From positions 18,530-82,529 of the forward strand of contig NZ_QGSY01000330.1 in the NCBI RefSeq assembly GCF_003857035.1: 64,000 bases of DNA, read 5' to 3'. Positions 44,610 through 51,849 of the stretch are shown here, piece by piece. The notes beneath the pieces were generated by a model. The model saw only the letters and a list, made by a program, of their open reading frames with translations, searched no databases and was not told the origin of the DNA. The first letter of the stretch is position 1. Every line of letters starts with the position of its first letter. The stretch is from Micromonospora arida (GTDB taxonomy: Bacteria; Actinomycetota; Actinomycetes; Mycobacteriales; Micromonosporaceae). A program made the position numbers and the translations under genes.

Positions 44610-45353
44610 ATGGACGACGAAGCGATGATCGCGCGGGGCCGCAGGGCGGTGACGGGCGGAATACCGCCGGGCAGATCTGGTGGCCGGCTTGCCGACGAGG
44701 TGTACGACACGCTGCTCGGACAGCTGATGTCGCTACGGATCGAGCCTGGCTCCCGCGTCACGATCGACGTCCTGGCGCGGGAGCTGGGGGTCTCGCAGAC
44801 GCCGATCCGAGACGCTCTGAACCGCATGGAGGCCGAGGGCCTGGTCGTGCGCGTACCCCATGCCGGCTACCGCATTCCGCCCCAGATCACCCGTCACCGA
44901 TTCGAGGACATGCTCGAGGTCCGCCTGCTCCTCGAGCCGGCGGCGGCGCGCAGATCCGCGGAACGCGCGTCCTTGGAGCAGGTGGCCGGTCTGCGACGGA
45001 TGCTGGAGGAGATGGCGGAGCTGGAGGGGGGCAACGGGCCGATGGCCTATGGCGCCTTCGGGCTGCGCGACGCCGCTTTTCACGATCTCGTCGCCCTGAG
45101 CGCGGAGAACCAGGTCATCCGTGAAGCGCTCGCTCGCCTGCACAGCCACGTGCACCTCTTCCGGCTGCACCACGACACCCAGGTCACTCACCTGGCCATG
45201 GCCGAGCACGAGGACATTGTGGCCGCGATCGCCGCGCGTGACCCCGACGCCGCCGCCTACGCGATGCGTCGGCACATCCTGCGGTCCGGCGAGCGCTTTC
45301 GACGGTTGTTCGACGAGATCGAGGACGCGGACGGAGTGGCGGTAGAGGCTTGA
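44610..45353 (+). CDS. GntR-family transcriptional regulator with FCD domain
   Basis: The protein of about 247 residues has the winged-helix motif DEVYDTLLGQLMSLRIEPGS then RVTIDVLARELGVSQTPIRD and ALNRMEAEGLVVRV. The FCD effector domain follows: FEDMLEVRLLLEPAAARRSA, then FHDLVALSAENQVI, LARLHSHVHLFRL and MAEHEDIVAAIAARDPDAAA, which carry the usual metal/ligand residues (Asp, His). It is divergent from the ABC importer and probably represses it until a small organic acid or other catabolic intermediate binds. AAGGAAGG lies about 14 bases before the ATG, somewhat distant. Confidence 0.9.
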   Translation: MDDEAMIARGRRAVTGGIPPGRSGGRLADEVYDTLLGQLMSLRIEPGSRVTIDVLARELGVSQTPIRDALNRMEAEGLVVRVPHAGYRIPPQITRHRFEDMLEVRLLLEPAAARRSAERASLEQVAGLRRMLEEMAELEGGNGPMAYGAFGLRDAAFHDLVALSAENQVIREALARLHSHVHLFRLHHDTQVTHLAMAEHEDIVAAIAARDPDAAAYAMRRHILRSGERFRRLFDEIEDADGVAVEA

Positions 45354-45442
45354 CGGGCGCGCTGGGCCCAGGAATGCTGACTCAATCCTGATCGGATCGG
45401 ATTGGATCCACCTCACCCGCCCCCAGATGCGAGGAGAAGCAG

Positions 45443-46012
45443 GTGCCCAGAGCGCTGCTCCTGACCGGCGACGCCGCCGAGGAGCTCGACACCATGTATC
45501 CCTACTACCGCGTGCAGGAGGGCGGCTGGGACGTCGACGTCTCGTCACGGACGATGCGCGACGTGCAACTGGTCATCCACGAGTTCGACCCCAACTCCGA
45601 CGCCTACGTGGAGAAGAACGGCCGCAAGCTGCCGGTCGACGTGCCCTGGGCCGAGGTCGACGTCGAGCGCTATGACGCCCTCATCATTCCTGGGGGACGT
45701 GCCCCCGAATGGATCCGGGTCGACGCCGACGTCAGGCGTATCACCGAGCACTTCTTCGCGCGCAACCTCCCCATCGCGTTGGTGTGCCACGGCGCGCAGG
45801 TGCCAGCGGTGTACGGGCTCCTGAAGGGTCGAAAGACGGCGTGCTTCCCCCCGATCACCGGTGACATGGAGAACGCGGGCGCGACGGTCATCGACGCCCC
45901 CGACGTCGTCGACGGCAACCTCGTCTCCTGCCGGGGGTGGCCCGACATGCCGCAATTCGGCAGGGCGATGATGGAGCTCTTCTCGAAGTCTGTCGACCCC
46001 GCATCGGCATGA
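45443..46012 (+). CDS. DJ-1/PfpI family protein
   Basis: The protein of 189 residues has the PfpI fold: DALIIPGGRAPEWIR and the nucleophile elbow ALVCHGAQVPAV, with Cys115 next to His116. GAGGAGAAGC provides a ribosome site before GTG 45443. Members of the family act as cysteine peptidases, glyoxalase-III-like deglycases or chaperones. In this locus, which handles aldehydes and alcohols, a role against reactive carbonyls is plausible but inferred. It lies between the GntR and alpha/beta-hydrolase genes on the same strand. Confidence 0.9.
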   Translation: MPRALLLTGDAAEELDTMYPYYRVQEGGWDVDVSSRTMRDVQLVIHEFDPNSDAYVEKNGRKLPVDVPWAEVDVERYDALIIPGGRAPEWIRVDADVRRITEHFFARNLPIALVCHGAQVPAVYGLLKGRKTACFPPITGDMENAGATVIDAPDVVDGNLVSCRGWPDMPQFGRAMMELFSKSVDPASA

Positions 46013-46031
46013 GCACACCTGGCCTGCCCCG

Positions 46032-46853
46032 GTGACCGCACTTCGGAGCCTCACAGTCGACGGTTCCCCCGTCCACGTCCTGGAGAGCGGCACGGGGCCG
46101 GCGGTGCTGATGCTGCACGGCTCCGGACCCGGCACGACCGGGTCCGGCGCCTGGGCAACGACGGCGCAGGCGCTGGGCGCGTCCTGGCACCTGGTGGCTC
46201 CGGACCAGGCGGGGTTCGGCCGCACACCCATCCCGGCGGGCTCCAGGGGTGGGCTCCGGCTGTGGACCGAGCAGGCAGCAGGCCTGATGGATGCTCTCGG
46301 TATCGAGCACTACGCCGTGGTGGGTCACTCCATGGGCGGTGCCGTGGCGCTGGCGTTGGCGGCCGCGCGCCCCCAGCAGGTCACCCGTGTCGTGGCCGTC
46401 TCGACGATGGGCGCCCCCGGGGCGCCGCTGTCCGCCGACCTCGACGCGCTCTGGGCCGCCCCCGCCGGCCCGATCGGGGCACGAGACATGCTGAGTCGCC
46501 TCGTCCTCGACCAAGCGCTCGTGACCGATTCGGCCGTCGAGGCCCGTGCAACCGCGATGCGAGCAGGGGAGGCCGCATTCGCGTCGTTGTTCCCGCCACC
46601 CAGGGCACGATGGGTCGACGAGCTCACCCTCTCGGCGCAAACCCTGGCAGCGGTGCGCGCGCCCGTGCTGCTCGTTCACGGCGCCGAGGACCGGGTCACC
46701 CCGCTCGAGACGGCAGCCCAGCCCCTGCTCGAACACCTGGCCGACGTCCGTCTGCACGTGCTCGGCCGATGCGGGCACGTGCCGGCGATCGAACACCCGC
46801 AGGAGTTCAGGCAACTGCTGTCGTGCTTCCTCCGCCCGGACCGAAGTCACTGA
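46032..46853 (+). CDS. Alpha/beta-hydrolase, meta-cleavage-product-hydrolase-like
   Basis: The protein of 273 residues starts at GTG 46032. It has the oxyanion-hole segment VLMLHGSGPGTTGSGAWA, nucleophile elbow VVGHSMGG (Ser100), an acidic residue in VHGAEDRVTP and the catalytic His in CGHVPAIEHPQEF. The SGPG...W region recalls hydrolases of C-C bonds in aromatic meta-cleavage pathways (HsaD/TodF-like), but ordinary esterases share it. The ribosome site is weak. It follows the DJ-1-like gene by 20 bases and precedes a strong terminator, closing this transcription unit. Confidence 0.9.
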   Translation: MTALRSLTVDGSPVHVLESGTGPAVLMLHGSGPGTTGSGAWATTAQALGASWHLVAPDQAGFGRTPIPAGSRGGLRLWTEQAAGLMDALGIEHYAVVGHSMGGAVALALAAARPQQVTRVVAVSTMGAPGAPLSADLDALWAAPAGPIGARDMLSRLVLDQALVTDSAVEARATAMRAGEAAFASLFPPPRARWVDELTLSAQTLAAVRAPVLLVHGAEDRVTPLETAAQPLLEHLADVRLHVLGRCGHVPAIEHPQEFRQLLSCFLRPDRSH

Positions 46854-46945
46854 CTGCTGCGGCAGGCTGCACGACATCAGGGCCGAGTGCTCATGAGCGC
46901 CACGACGACGACCGTGCGGAGTCACGGCAGTTCGTGAGAGCGAAC

Positions 46946-46980
46946 CCGTGCCCCGCCGACCTGAGGTCGACGGGGCACGG
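46946..46980. terminator. Strong hairpin, probable bidirectional terminator
   Basis: CCGTGCCCCGCCGACCT at 46946-46962 pairs with AGGTCGACGGGGCACGG at 46964-46980, with one mismatch-type G·T/C position in a 17-base arm. It lies between the convergent hydrolase gene and the sorting-signal fragment. No long U-tract is present, as is common in high-GC bacteria. Confidence 0.7.
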
Positions 46981-46997
46981 TGGGTGCAGTGAGGGGA

Positions 46998-47405
46998 TCA
47001 GGCGACGAAGCGGGTCTTGCGGCGGCGGGCCACCACGAAGCCCACAGCGCCGGCGGCGAGCAGTACGCCACCGATGCCGGCGGTCACACCGGCCTTGGCG
47101 CCAATGATCGGCAGCGAGCCATCGGTGTCCCCGCCTCCCTGGCCGTCATCCCCACCGGGATTCTCGCTCCCGCCGTCAGCGCTCGCGATAATGGTGATCG
47201 TCGCCCTGTCGTTGGCTGGGTTGAGATCCACGCCCGTGTCGAAGGTCAGCCGCACCTGGGCGGCCCGGGTGCCGGCCTCGTCGAGGCGCAACTCGAACTC
47301 GTACTCGATTTTCTCGCCCTGCGCCAGGCGTTTGCGCTCGCCGCAGTGGTACACCGTTTCGCCAGGTTTTCCAGGCACCCAGTCGCCGTAGCTCGAGCAA
47401 GTCAT
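46998..47405 (-). pseudogene. Orphan C-terminal fragment of a cell-wall-anchored protein
   Basis: The reading frame of about 135 residues ends with a sortase-like sorting signal. LPIIG is followed by a hydrophobic stretch (GVTAGIGGVLLAAGAVGFVV) and the basic tail ARRRKTRFVA. Before it are EYEFELRLDEAGTRAAQVRL, TFDTGVDLNPANDRATITI and a Gly/Asp-rich spacer. It starts at MTCSSYGDWVPG immediately after an in-frame TAA, with no signal peptide, so it cannot be exported as it stands. It is most likely the tail of a larger surface protein whose 5' part was deleted. Confidence 0.75.
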
Positions 47406-47477
47406 CGGAACTCGCCGTTAGGTCGGGTGCCGCACCAGAGCGAGGGTCATGTTTCTGATCCTGCGGGGCCGAGCCCC

Positions 47478-47483
47478 TAGTAT
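47478..47483 (+). promoter_or_regulatory. Probable -10 box (TAGTAT) for leaderless VOC gene
   Basis: TAGTAT ends six bases before ATG 47490, and no ribosome site is present, which matches the leaderless pattern elsewhere in the window. Confidence 0.5.
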
Positions 47484-47489
47484 GGCGTC

Positions 47490-47831
47490 ATGACCGTAGA
47501 CCTGTTCGCGGGCATCGCCGTTCGCGACTACGCCGCCGCGGCGGCCTGGTACGAGCGACTCCTCGGCGCCCCGCCGTCGTTCCTACCGAACGACACCGAG
47601 GCGGTGTGGGAGCTCGCCGAGCACCGGTACGTGTTCATCGAGGTGCGGCCCGACCATGCCGGGCACGCCCTGCACACCGTCTTCGTCAGCGACTTCGACG
47701 CCCGCGTCGCCCAGATCGCCGAGCGCGGCCTGGAGCCGGCCGAGCGCGAGACCTACGACAACGGCGTCCGCAAGGCAACCTTCCGCGACCCAGACGGCAA
47801 CGAGATCGGCTTCGGCGGCGGGCCGGTCTGA
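47490..47831 (+). CDS. VOC-family (glyoxalase/bleomycin-resistance-like) protein
   Basis: The protein of 113 residues shows the vicinal-oxygen-chelate fold: IAVRDYAAAAAWYERLLGAP at the N-terminus, WELAEHRYVFIEV in the centre and KATFRDPDGNEIGFGGG at the end with the conserved Asp-Pro-Asp-Gly-Asn and Glu. VOC proteins of this size dimerise and bind a metal or small ligand; substrate unknown. TAGTAT six bases before ATG 47490 suggests a leaderless transcript. There are no obvious functional neighbours. Confidence 0.88.
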   Translation: MTVDLFAGIAVRDYAAAAAWYERLLGAPPSFLPNDTEAVWELAEHRYVFIEVRPDHAGHALHTVFVSDFDARVAQIAERGLEPAERETYDNGVRKATFRDPDGNEIGFGGGPV

Positions 47832-48080
47832 CGGAGGCCAGCGACCCGGCCGTGCCCGGCGGGCCACCACGAACGGGCGTCGAGTGTTCACTGCCGCGCT
47901 GGTCGCTGTCGCGACCGAGCGGCCCTGCTGCACCAGACGGAGGGCACCATCGCTGCGGGGCACGGTCCGCCACCGCGTAGTTCGGCCCCGCGAAGGCCCT
48001 GCCAACTGGTTGAAGGGGAATGGCGTTCGTACGATTCCAGTGCCGGGGGGACTTCGATACAGTGCCGGTCATGGTGCGCA

Positions 48081-48779
48081 ATGGCTAGCGTCAGAGGCAG
48101 CTTTGAGTATCCCGATGGGCTGATTCCAGGAACGTCCAAAGCGGGTGGACTTCACCAGAATTTGTACAACAGCGCCGGGAAGCTCGTTGACCACGGCACG
48201 TTCATCCCGGACGGCGACAGCACGCGGTCGGCAGGGCCGGGGAGAGCGTCCTCGGAGTTCAAGGATCTGCTCAGGACGCTGGCTCTGGAAGCCGCCACGA
48301 GGGCTGCCAAGACGGCCGCGCCGCATGTCGAGAGATGGTTGGTGCAGCAGGCGCTGCCGGCTGCGAAGACCGCGTTGACCCAGCAGGCGGTCCCCGCAGT
48401 GAAGTCGACATGGAATAACCAGGCGCTCCCCGCCATGCGGTCGACGTGGAATTTTGTGTCAGGGAAACGAGCCTCACGCGGTGCCATTGCCGCCGAATCG
48501 GCGCCGGAGGCGGGTCCGATCCGGGTTACGGCGACTGTGGGCGGGGAACCGTCGCCTGAACTGGTCGCGGCGCTCGAGAGCTTCAGTGCCGGGGCCAGCG
48601 AGGCGGAAGCGAGGGAACGCTTTGTCGCGGCGATGATGGCCCAACTGCTCACCGAGGAGGGTCGACTGTTCAACGAGGTGCAGGCGAGGGTACTGCTCAA
48701 CGTCGGGGCCGACGAGCTGAACATGGAGAGCGCGCTCGGCCCGGAGCAGGTGAGCGACAGCATCAAACGGATGCTGTAG
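48081..48779 (+). CDS. Hypothetical protein with an internal Ala-rich repeat
   Basis: The protein of 232 residues starts MASVRGSFEYPDGLIPGTSK and has GGLHQNLYNSAGKLVDHGTF near the N-terminus. Residues of about 85-125 hold repeats of the form 'Q-A-L/V-P-A-x-K/R-S/T': VQQALPAAKTALTQQAVPAV and NNQALPAMRSTW. The C-terminal third is helical (EARERFVAAMMAQLLTEEG; FNEVQARVLLNVG). There is no signal peptide or long membrane segment. Proteins with this 'GGLHQNL' start recur in actinobacteria to my recollection, but I know no function. An ATG at 48071 is out of frame. Confidence 0.65.
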   Translation: MASVRGSFEYPDGLIPGTSKAGGLHQNLYNSAGKLVDHGTFIPDGDSTRSAGPGRASSEFKDLLRTLALEAATRAAKTAAPHVERWLVQQALPAAKTALTQQAVPAVKSTWNNQALPAMRSTWNFVSGKRASRGAIAAESAPEAGPIRVTATVGGEPSPELVAALESFSAGASEAEARERFVAAMMAQLLTEEGRLFNEVQARVLLNVGADELNMESALGPEQVSDSIKRML

Positions 48780-48879
48780 GAGGACCCAGCGTTGATCGAC
48801 GAGCTGGTACGGGCTCTAGGGCCGCGCCAGATCGAGGGGTGAGCGACGCACTCCGCTTTGGCGACGGCGGTGCAGCCAC

Positions 48880-49445
48880 CTAGTGGAAGCGGGCGCGCAC
48901 GGTTGAGTCCTGCCAGCGGTAGAGGTCGCGCAGTAGGGAGATCTCGGCGCCGTGATGGATCAGCTCCCTGTTGACGTGCAGGACGATGCCCTCCATGGGG
49001 AACCGCTCGGAACCCACGGTGGGTGGATTTTCCAGATCGACGTCCGAGAGTTCGCGGACCCCCGCGTTCCATCTCCCATACATCTCATCGAGCTGTTTCA
49101 GTGCCTCGTCGGCGGTTCCCGCGTAGGCGAATGTCTGGGAGTCGATGTCCTGGCCGCCGAAGTGCCATCCGACCCGATAGCCCAGGCAGGAAACGATGAT
49201 GTGTGCCAGCCGCCAGGCAATCGTGGTCACCGGCGCCGGCGCCGGGTCAGGGACGCGGAGTCCATCGTCCATTCCCCCGAACCCGCCGACATCGGTGCGG
49301 CCGACGTGCCACGTGGGCGGATGCTCCAGCAGCCACGCACCGGCTCCCAGAAGTACTCCTCATCGGCAAGACCGTGCAGCCGCGGACGCAGGTTCTTGTG
49401 CCAGTGCCGGTCCAGCTGGTCCGCGAGGCGTTCGCTGCTTGTCAC
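48880..49445 (-). pseudogene. DinB-family gene with a one-base frameshift
   Basis: Two minus-strand frames together make one DinB protein. From GTG 49445 the first frame reads MTSSERLADQLDRHWHKNLR, then GLADEEYFWEPVRGCWSIRP and GSGEWTMDSAS before running into Arg codons and a TGA. The second frame continues the family pattern from VPDPAPAPVTTIAWRLAHII to HVNRELIHHGAEISLLRDLY. The whole interval is one base short of a multiple of three, consistent with a deletion near 49247-49255 (around CCC). It may be a real mutation or a sequencing error. DinB proteins are helical bundles that bind metal via His residues; the HGAE motif survives. Confidence 0.75.
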
Positions 49446-49451
49446 TTCCGC

Positions 49452-49457
49452 ACGCTA
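49452..49457 (-). promoter_or_regulatory. Probable -10 box (TAGCGT) for leaderless DinB gene
   Basis: On the minus strand TAGCGT, then GCGGAA, then GTG at 49445. The six-base spacing matches the leaderless layout and supports GTG 49445 as the true start of the DinB gene. Confidence 0.45.
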
Positions 49458-50041
49458 CATGCAGCAGAGACCTGGCTGCGACCCTCGCCGCTGCCTTCGC
49501 CGGCCGTGGGCCGCGAGGGCGTACCGCACGGGGATTGGCCGCTTGTTCCTGTCAGGACTGAGAGGCTCGTGCGCCCATCCGAGCCGTTCAACTCAGCGGT
49601 CACTTTCGTCAAGCCATGTTCTTGTTCGACGGATCAAGCGCCGCGCGAGCGCGGCGGACCCTGACCGCTCGCGCTCGGCCTGCTGGCGGCCTGTGGCCGG
49701 CATCGGCTGGCGTGGCGGGCGGCGCGGCCTCAGCCTGCTGCCGCAGCGGTGATGTAGGCCCGAGCAGCGCGTGTCACCGCCGCTGTGCTCCACGCAGTGC
49801 CCGGGTGGGCCGGGCGTCGTCGCGGCCGGCGTCGGATCGAGGTCCCGGCCGCTGAGCACGGCGAACGGGACGGCGGGCACGGCGATCACGATGGTCAGCA
49901 CCAGGAAAGCGGCTGCCGTGCGTGCCAGTCGCAGGTGGCACGCGACGAGCGCGATGAGGGCCAGCCCGGCGGCTGTCTCGACTCGGCCGCTTGATTGCTC
50001 TGCCTAGATCCCGGCCGGTGTGGCTTTCTGTGGCAGCTCTC
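49458..50041. other. Intergenic stretch upstream of the PTS operon
   Basis: About 580 bases contain no supportable complete gene. A minus-strand frame around 49860-50005 reads like a piece of membrane protein (ALIALVACHLRLARTAAAFL; LTIVIAVPAVPFAVLSG) but has no good start and dissolves into noise, so it may be a relic. Confidence 0.4.
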
Positions 50042-50103
50042 TTGACTTCTCCTAAAACCGGGCGTAAACAAAGCACAAGCAAAATGAAACGGCGGTGAAA
50101 CAA
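50042..50103 (+). promoter_or_regulatory. Promoter and probable DeoR operator with phased AAAC repeats
   Basis: TTGACT (50042-50047) and TAAACA (50065-50070) form a promoter with a 17-base spacer. AAAC occurs at 50055, 50066, 50087 and 50098. These are two pairs, each with 11-base (one helical turn) spacing, and the pairs are repeated with a 32-base period; both end AAACAA. One pair overlaps the promoter and the other sits between it and the start. This fits binding by the DeoR regulator encoded next and autoregulation. Confidence 0.6.
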
Positions 50104-50107
50104 CACC

Positions 50108-50869
50108 ATGTACGCCGAAGAACGACAGCAGGAGATCCTTCGCATCGCCCGGGAGGTGGGCCGGGTCGAGGTAGCTGGCCTGGCCGATGGACTCAACGTG
50201 ACGTCGGAGACCATCCGCCGCGATCTCACCATCCTGGAGCGGGCCGGTGTGCTGCGCCGCGTCCACGGTGGAGCGATCCCGGTCGAGCGGCTCGGGTTCG
50301 AGCCCGCGCTGGCGGCGCGTGACGCGGTGCTCATCGAGGAGAAGGAGCGCATCGCCAAGCTCGCCTTGAGTGAGGTGCCGGAGGAGGGCGCGATCATCCT
50401 CGACGCCGGCACCACGACCGCCCGGCTGGCCCAGCTGCTCCCGGTCGACCGTGAGCTGACCGTCGTGGTCAACTCGCCGGTCATCGCCACGACCCTCGGT
50501 ACCTATGCCAACCTCAACGTGCTGCTGTTGGGTGGACGGGTCCGCGGGAAGACCCTGGCGACCGTCGACGACTGGGCGCTGTCGCCGTTGGCGGACCTCT
50601 ACGTCGACGTCGCGTTCATCGGGACCAACGGCATCTCGGTCGAGCGTGGGCTGACCACCCCGGACCCGTCCGAGGCGGCGGTGAAGCGGGCGATGGTCCG
50701 TGCGGCCCGCCGCACGGTGGTGGTCGCCGATCACACCAAGCTCGGCAACGACTATTTGGCCCGGTTCGCTGAGCTGGCCGACGTCGACCTGCTCATCACC
50801 GACAGCCGTGCCGACCTCGACCTGGTCGGTGACCTGGAGTCCGCAGGCGTTCGGGTGGTACGCGCATGA
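50108..50869 (+). CDS. DeoR/GlpR-family regulator of the PTS operon
   Basis: The protein of 253 residues has the DeoR winged helix at the N-terminus (ERQQEILRIAREVGRVEVAG; LNVTSETIRRDLTILERAGV; RRVHGGAI). The C-terminal sugar-phosphate-sensing domain shows IILDAGTTTARLAQLL, VVVNSPVIATTL, LGGRVRGKTLATV and FIGTNGISVERGLTTPD. Such regulators usually repress sugar operons and release DNA on binding a phosphorylated intermediate, here probably a ketose phosphate. The repeats at 50042-50103 directly upstream are its likely operators. It is the first gene of the unit and is followed 13 bases later by the kinase gene. Confidence 0.92.
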   Translation: MYAEERQQEILRIAREVGRVEVAGLADGLNVTSETIRRDLTILERAGVLRRVHGGAIPVERLGFEPALAARDAVLIEEKERIAKLALSEVPEEGAIILDAGTTTARLAQLLPVDRELTVVVNSPVIATTLGTYANLNVLLLGGRVRGKTLATVDDWALSPLADLYVDVAFIGTNGISVERGLTTPDPSEAAVKRAMVRAARRTVVVADHTKLGNDYLARFAELADVDLLITDSRADLDLVGDLESAGVRVVRA

Positions 50870-50882
50870 GAGCGGGGCGGGC

Positions 50883-51791
50883 ATGATCGTCACCGTCACC
50901 CTCAACCCCAGCCTCGACCGGGCCGTGGAGGTCGACTCACTCACCCGGGGTGAGGTCATCCGGGCTGCCACAGCTCACCTTGACCCCGGCGGCAAGGGCG
51001 TCAACGTATCCCGTGCCCTGCTGGCCAACGGGGTGCCGTCGGTAGCAGTGTTGCCGTCCGGCGGTGACGAGGGCAACCAGCTCATCCGTCTGCTCAAGGC
51101 GGAGGGTGTGGAGGTCCTCGCCGTGTCGATCTCCGGAAGGACCCGTTCCAACATCACCCTGGCCGAGCCCGACGGCACGGTCACCAAGATCAACGAGCCT
51201 GGCCCGGCCATGTGCAGCGCCGAGTTCCACGAGGTGATCGACCGTGTGCTCGCCCGTGCCAGCGGTGCCGACTGGGTCGTGCTGTGCGGCAGCGTCCCGC
51301 CCGGCCTGCCCGCCGACGCTTACGCTCAGTTGTGCCGGAAGCTGCGCGCTGCCGGCGTCAGGGTCGCGGTCGATACCAGCGGTCCTGCCCTGCGCGAGGC
51401 CGCCCTGGCCGGGGCGACAGTGCTCAAGCCCAACCGCGACGAACTGGCCGAAGTGGTCGGCACCCCGCTGAAGGACCTCGGCGATGTGGTCGATGCCGCT
51501 CAGTGCCTGCGGGCATGGGGAGCCGGCACCGTCGTGGCCAGCCTCGGCGCTGACGGCGCTGTCCTGGTCGATGCCGAAGGGGTCCGCACCGGCACCTGTC
51601 CAGTCGCCCGGCCCCGGAGCGCCGTCGGCGCCGGCGATGCGCTGCTCGCCGGGTTCCTCGCTGCGGGCGCGCAGGGTGCCGCCGCTCTCGCTGAGGGCCT
51701 GGCCTGGGGCGCCGCCGCGGTGAGCCTGCCCGGCAGCCGGATGCCCGGTCCAGCGGACCTGTTCCGCCACGACGTCACCATCCACTCCTAG
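50883..51791 (+). CDS. fruK: 1-phosphofructokinase / tagatose-6-phosphate-kinase-like PfkB kinase
   Basis: The protein of 302 residues starts MIVTVTLNPSLDRAVEVDSL. It has the PfkB sugar-binding motif GGKGVNVSRALLANG and the ATP/anion-hole motif SAVGAGDALLAGFLA near the end, with PNRDELAEVVG between. The sequence best fits 1-phosphofructokinase (FruK), but LacC-type tagatose-6-phosphate kinases are close relatives and the operon also has a galactitol-type dehydrogenase, so the substrate is uncertain. It should phosphorylate a ketohexose phosphate to the bisphosphate for aldolase cleavage. It follows the regulator gene closely. Confidence 0.85.
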   Translation: MIVTVTLNPSLDRAVEVDSLTRGEVIRAATAHLDPGGKGVNVSRALLANGVPSVAVLPSGGDEGNQLIRLLKAEGVEVLAVSISGRTRSNITLAEPDGTVTKINEPGPAMCSAEFHEVIDRVLARASGADWVVLCGSVPPGLPADAYAQLCRKLRAAGVRVAVDTSGPALREAALAGATVLKPNRDELAEVVGTPLKDLGDVVDAAQCLRAWGAGTVVASLGADGAVLVDAEGVRTGTCPVARPRSAVGAGDALLAGFLAAGAQGAAALAEGLAWGAAAVSLPGSRMPGPADLFRHDVTIHS

Positions 51792-51849
51792 CCGGACGAG
51801 CTTCTTCCCTTCGCCGTCTGGACCGCCCCTCGATGAAGGAGATACCCCC

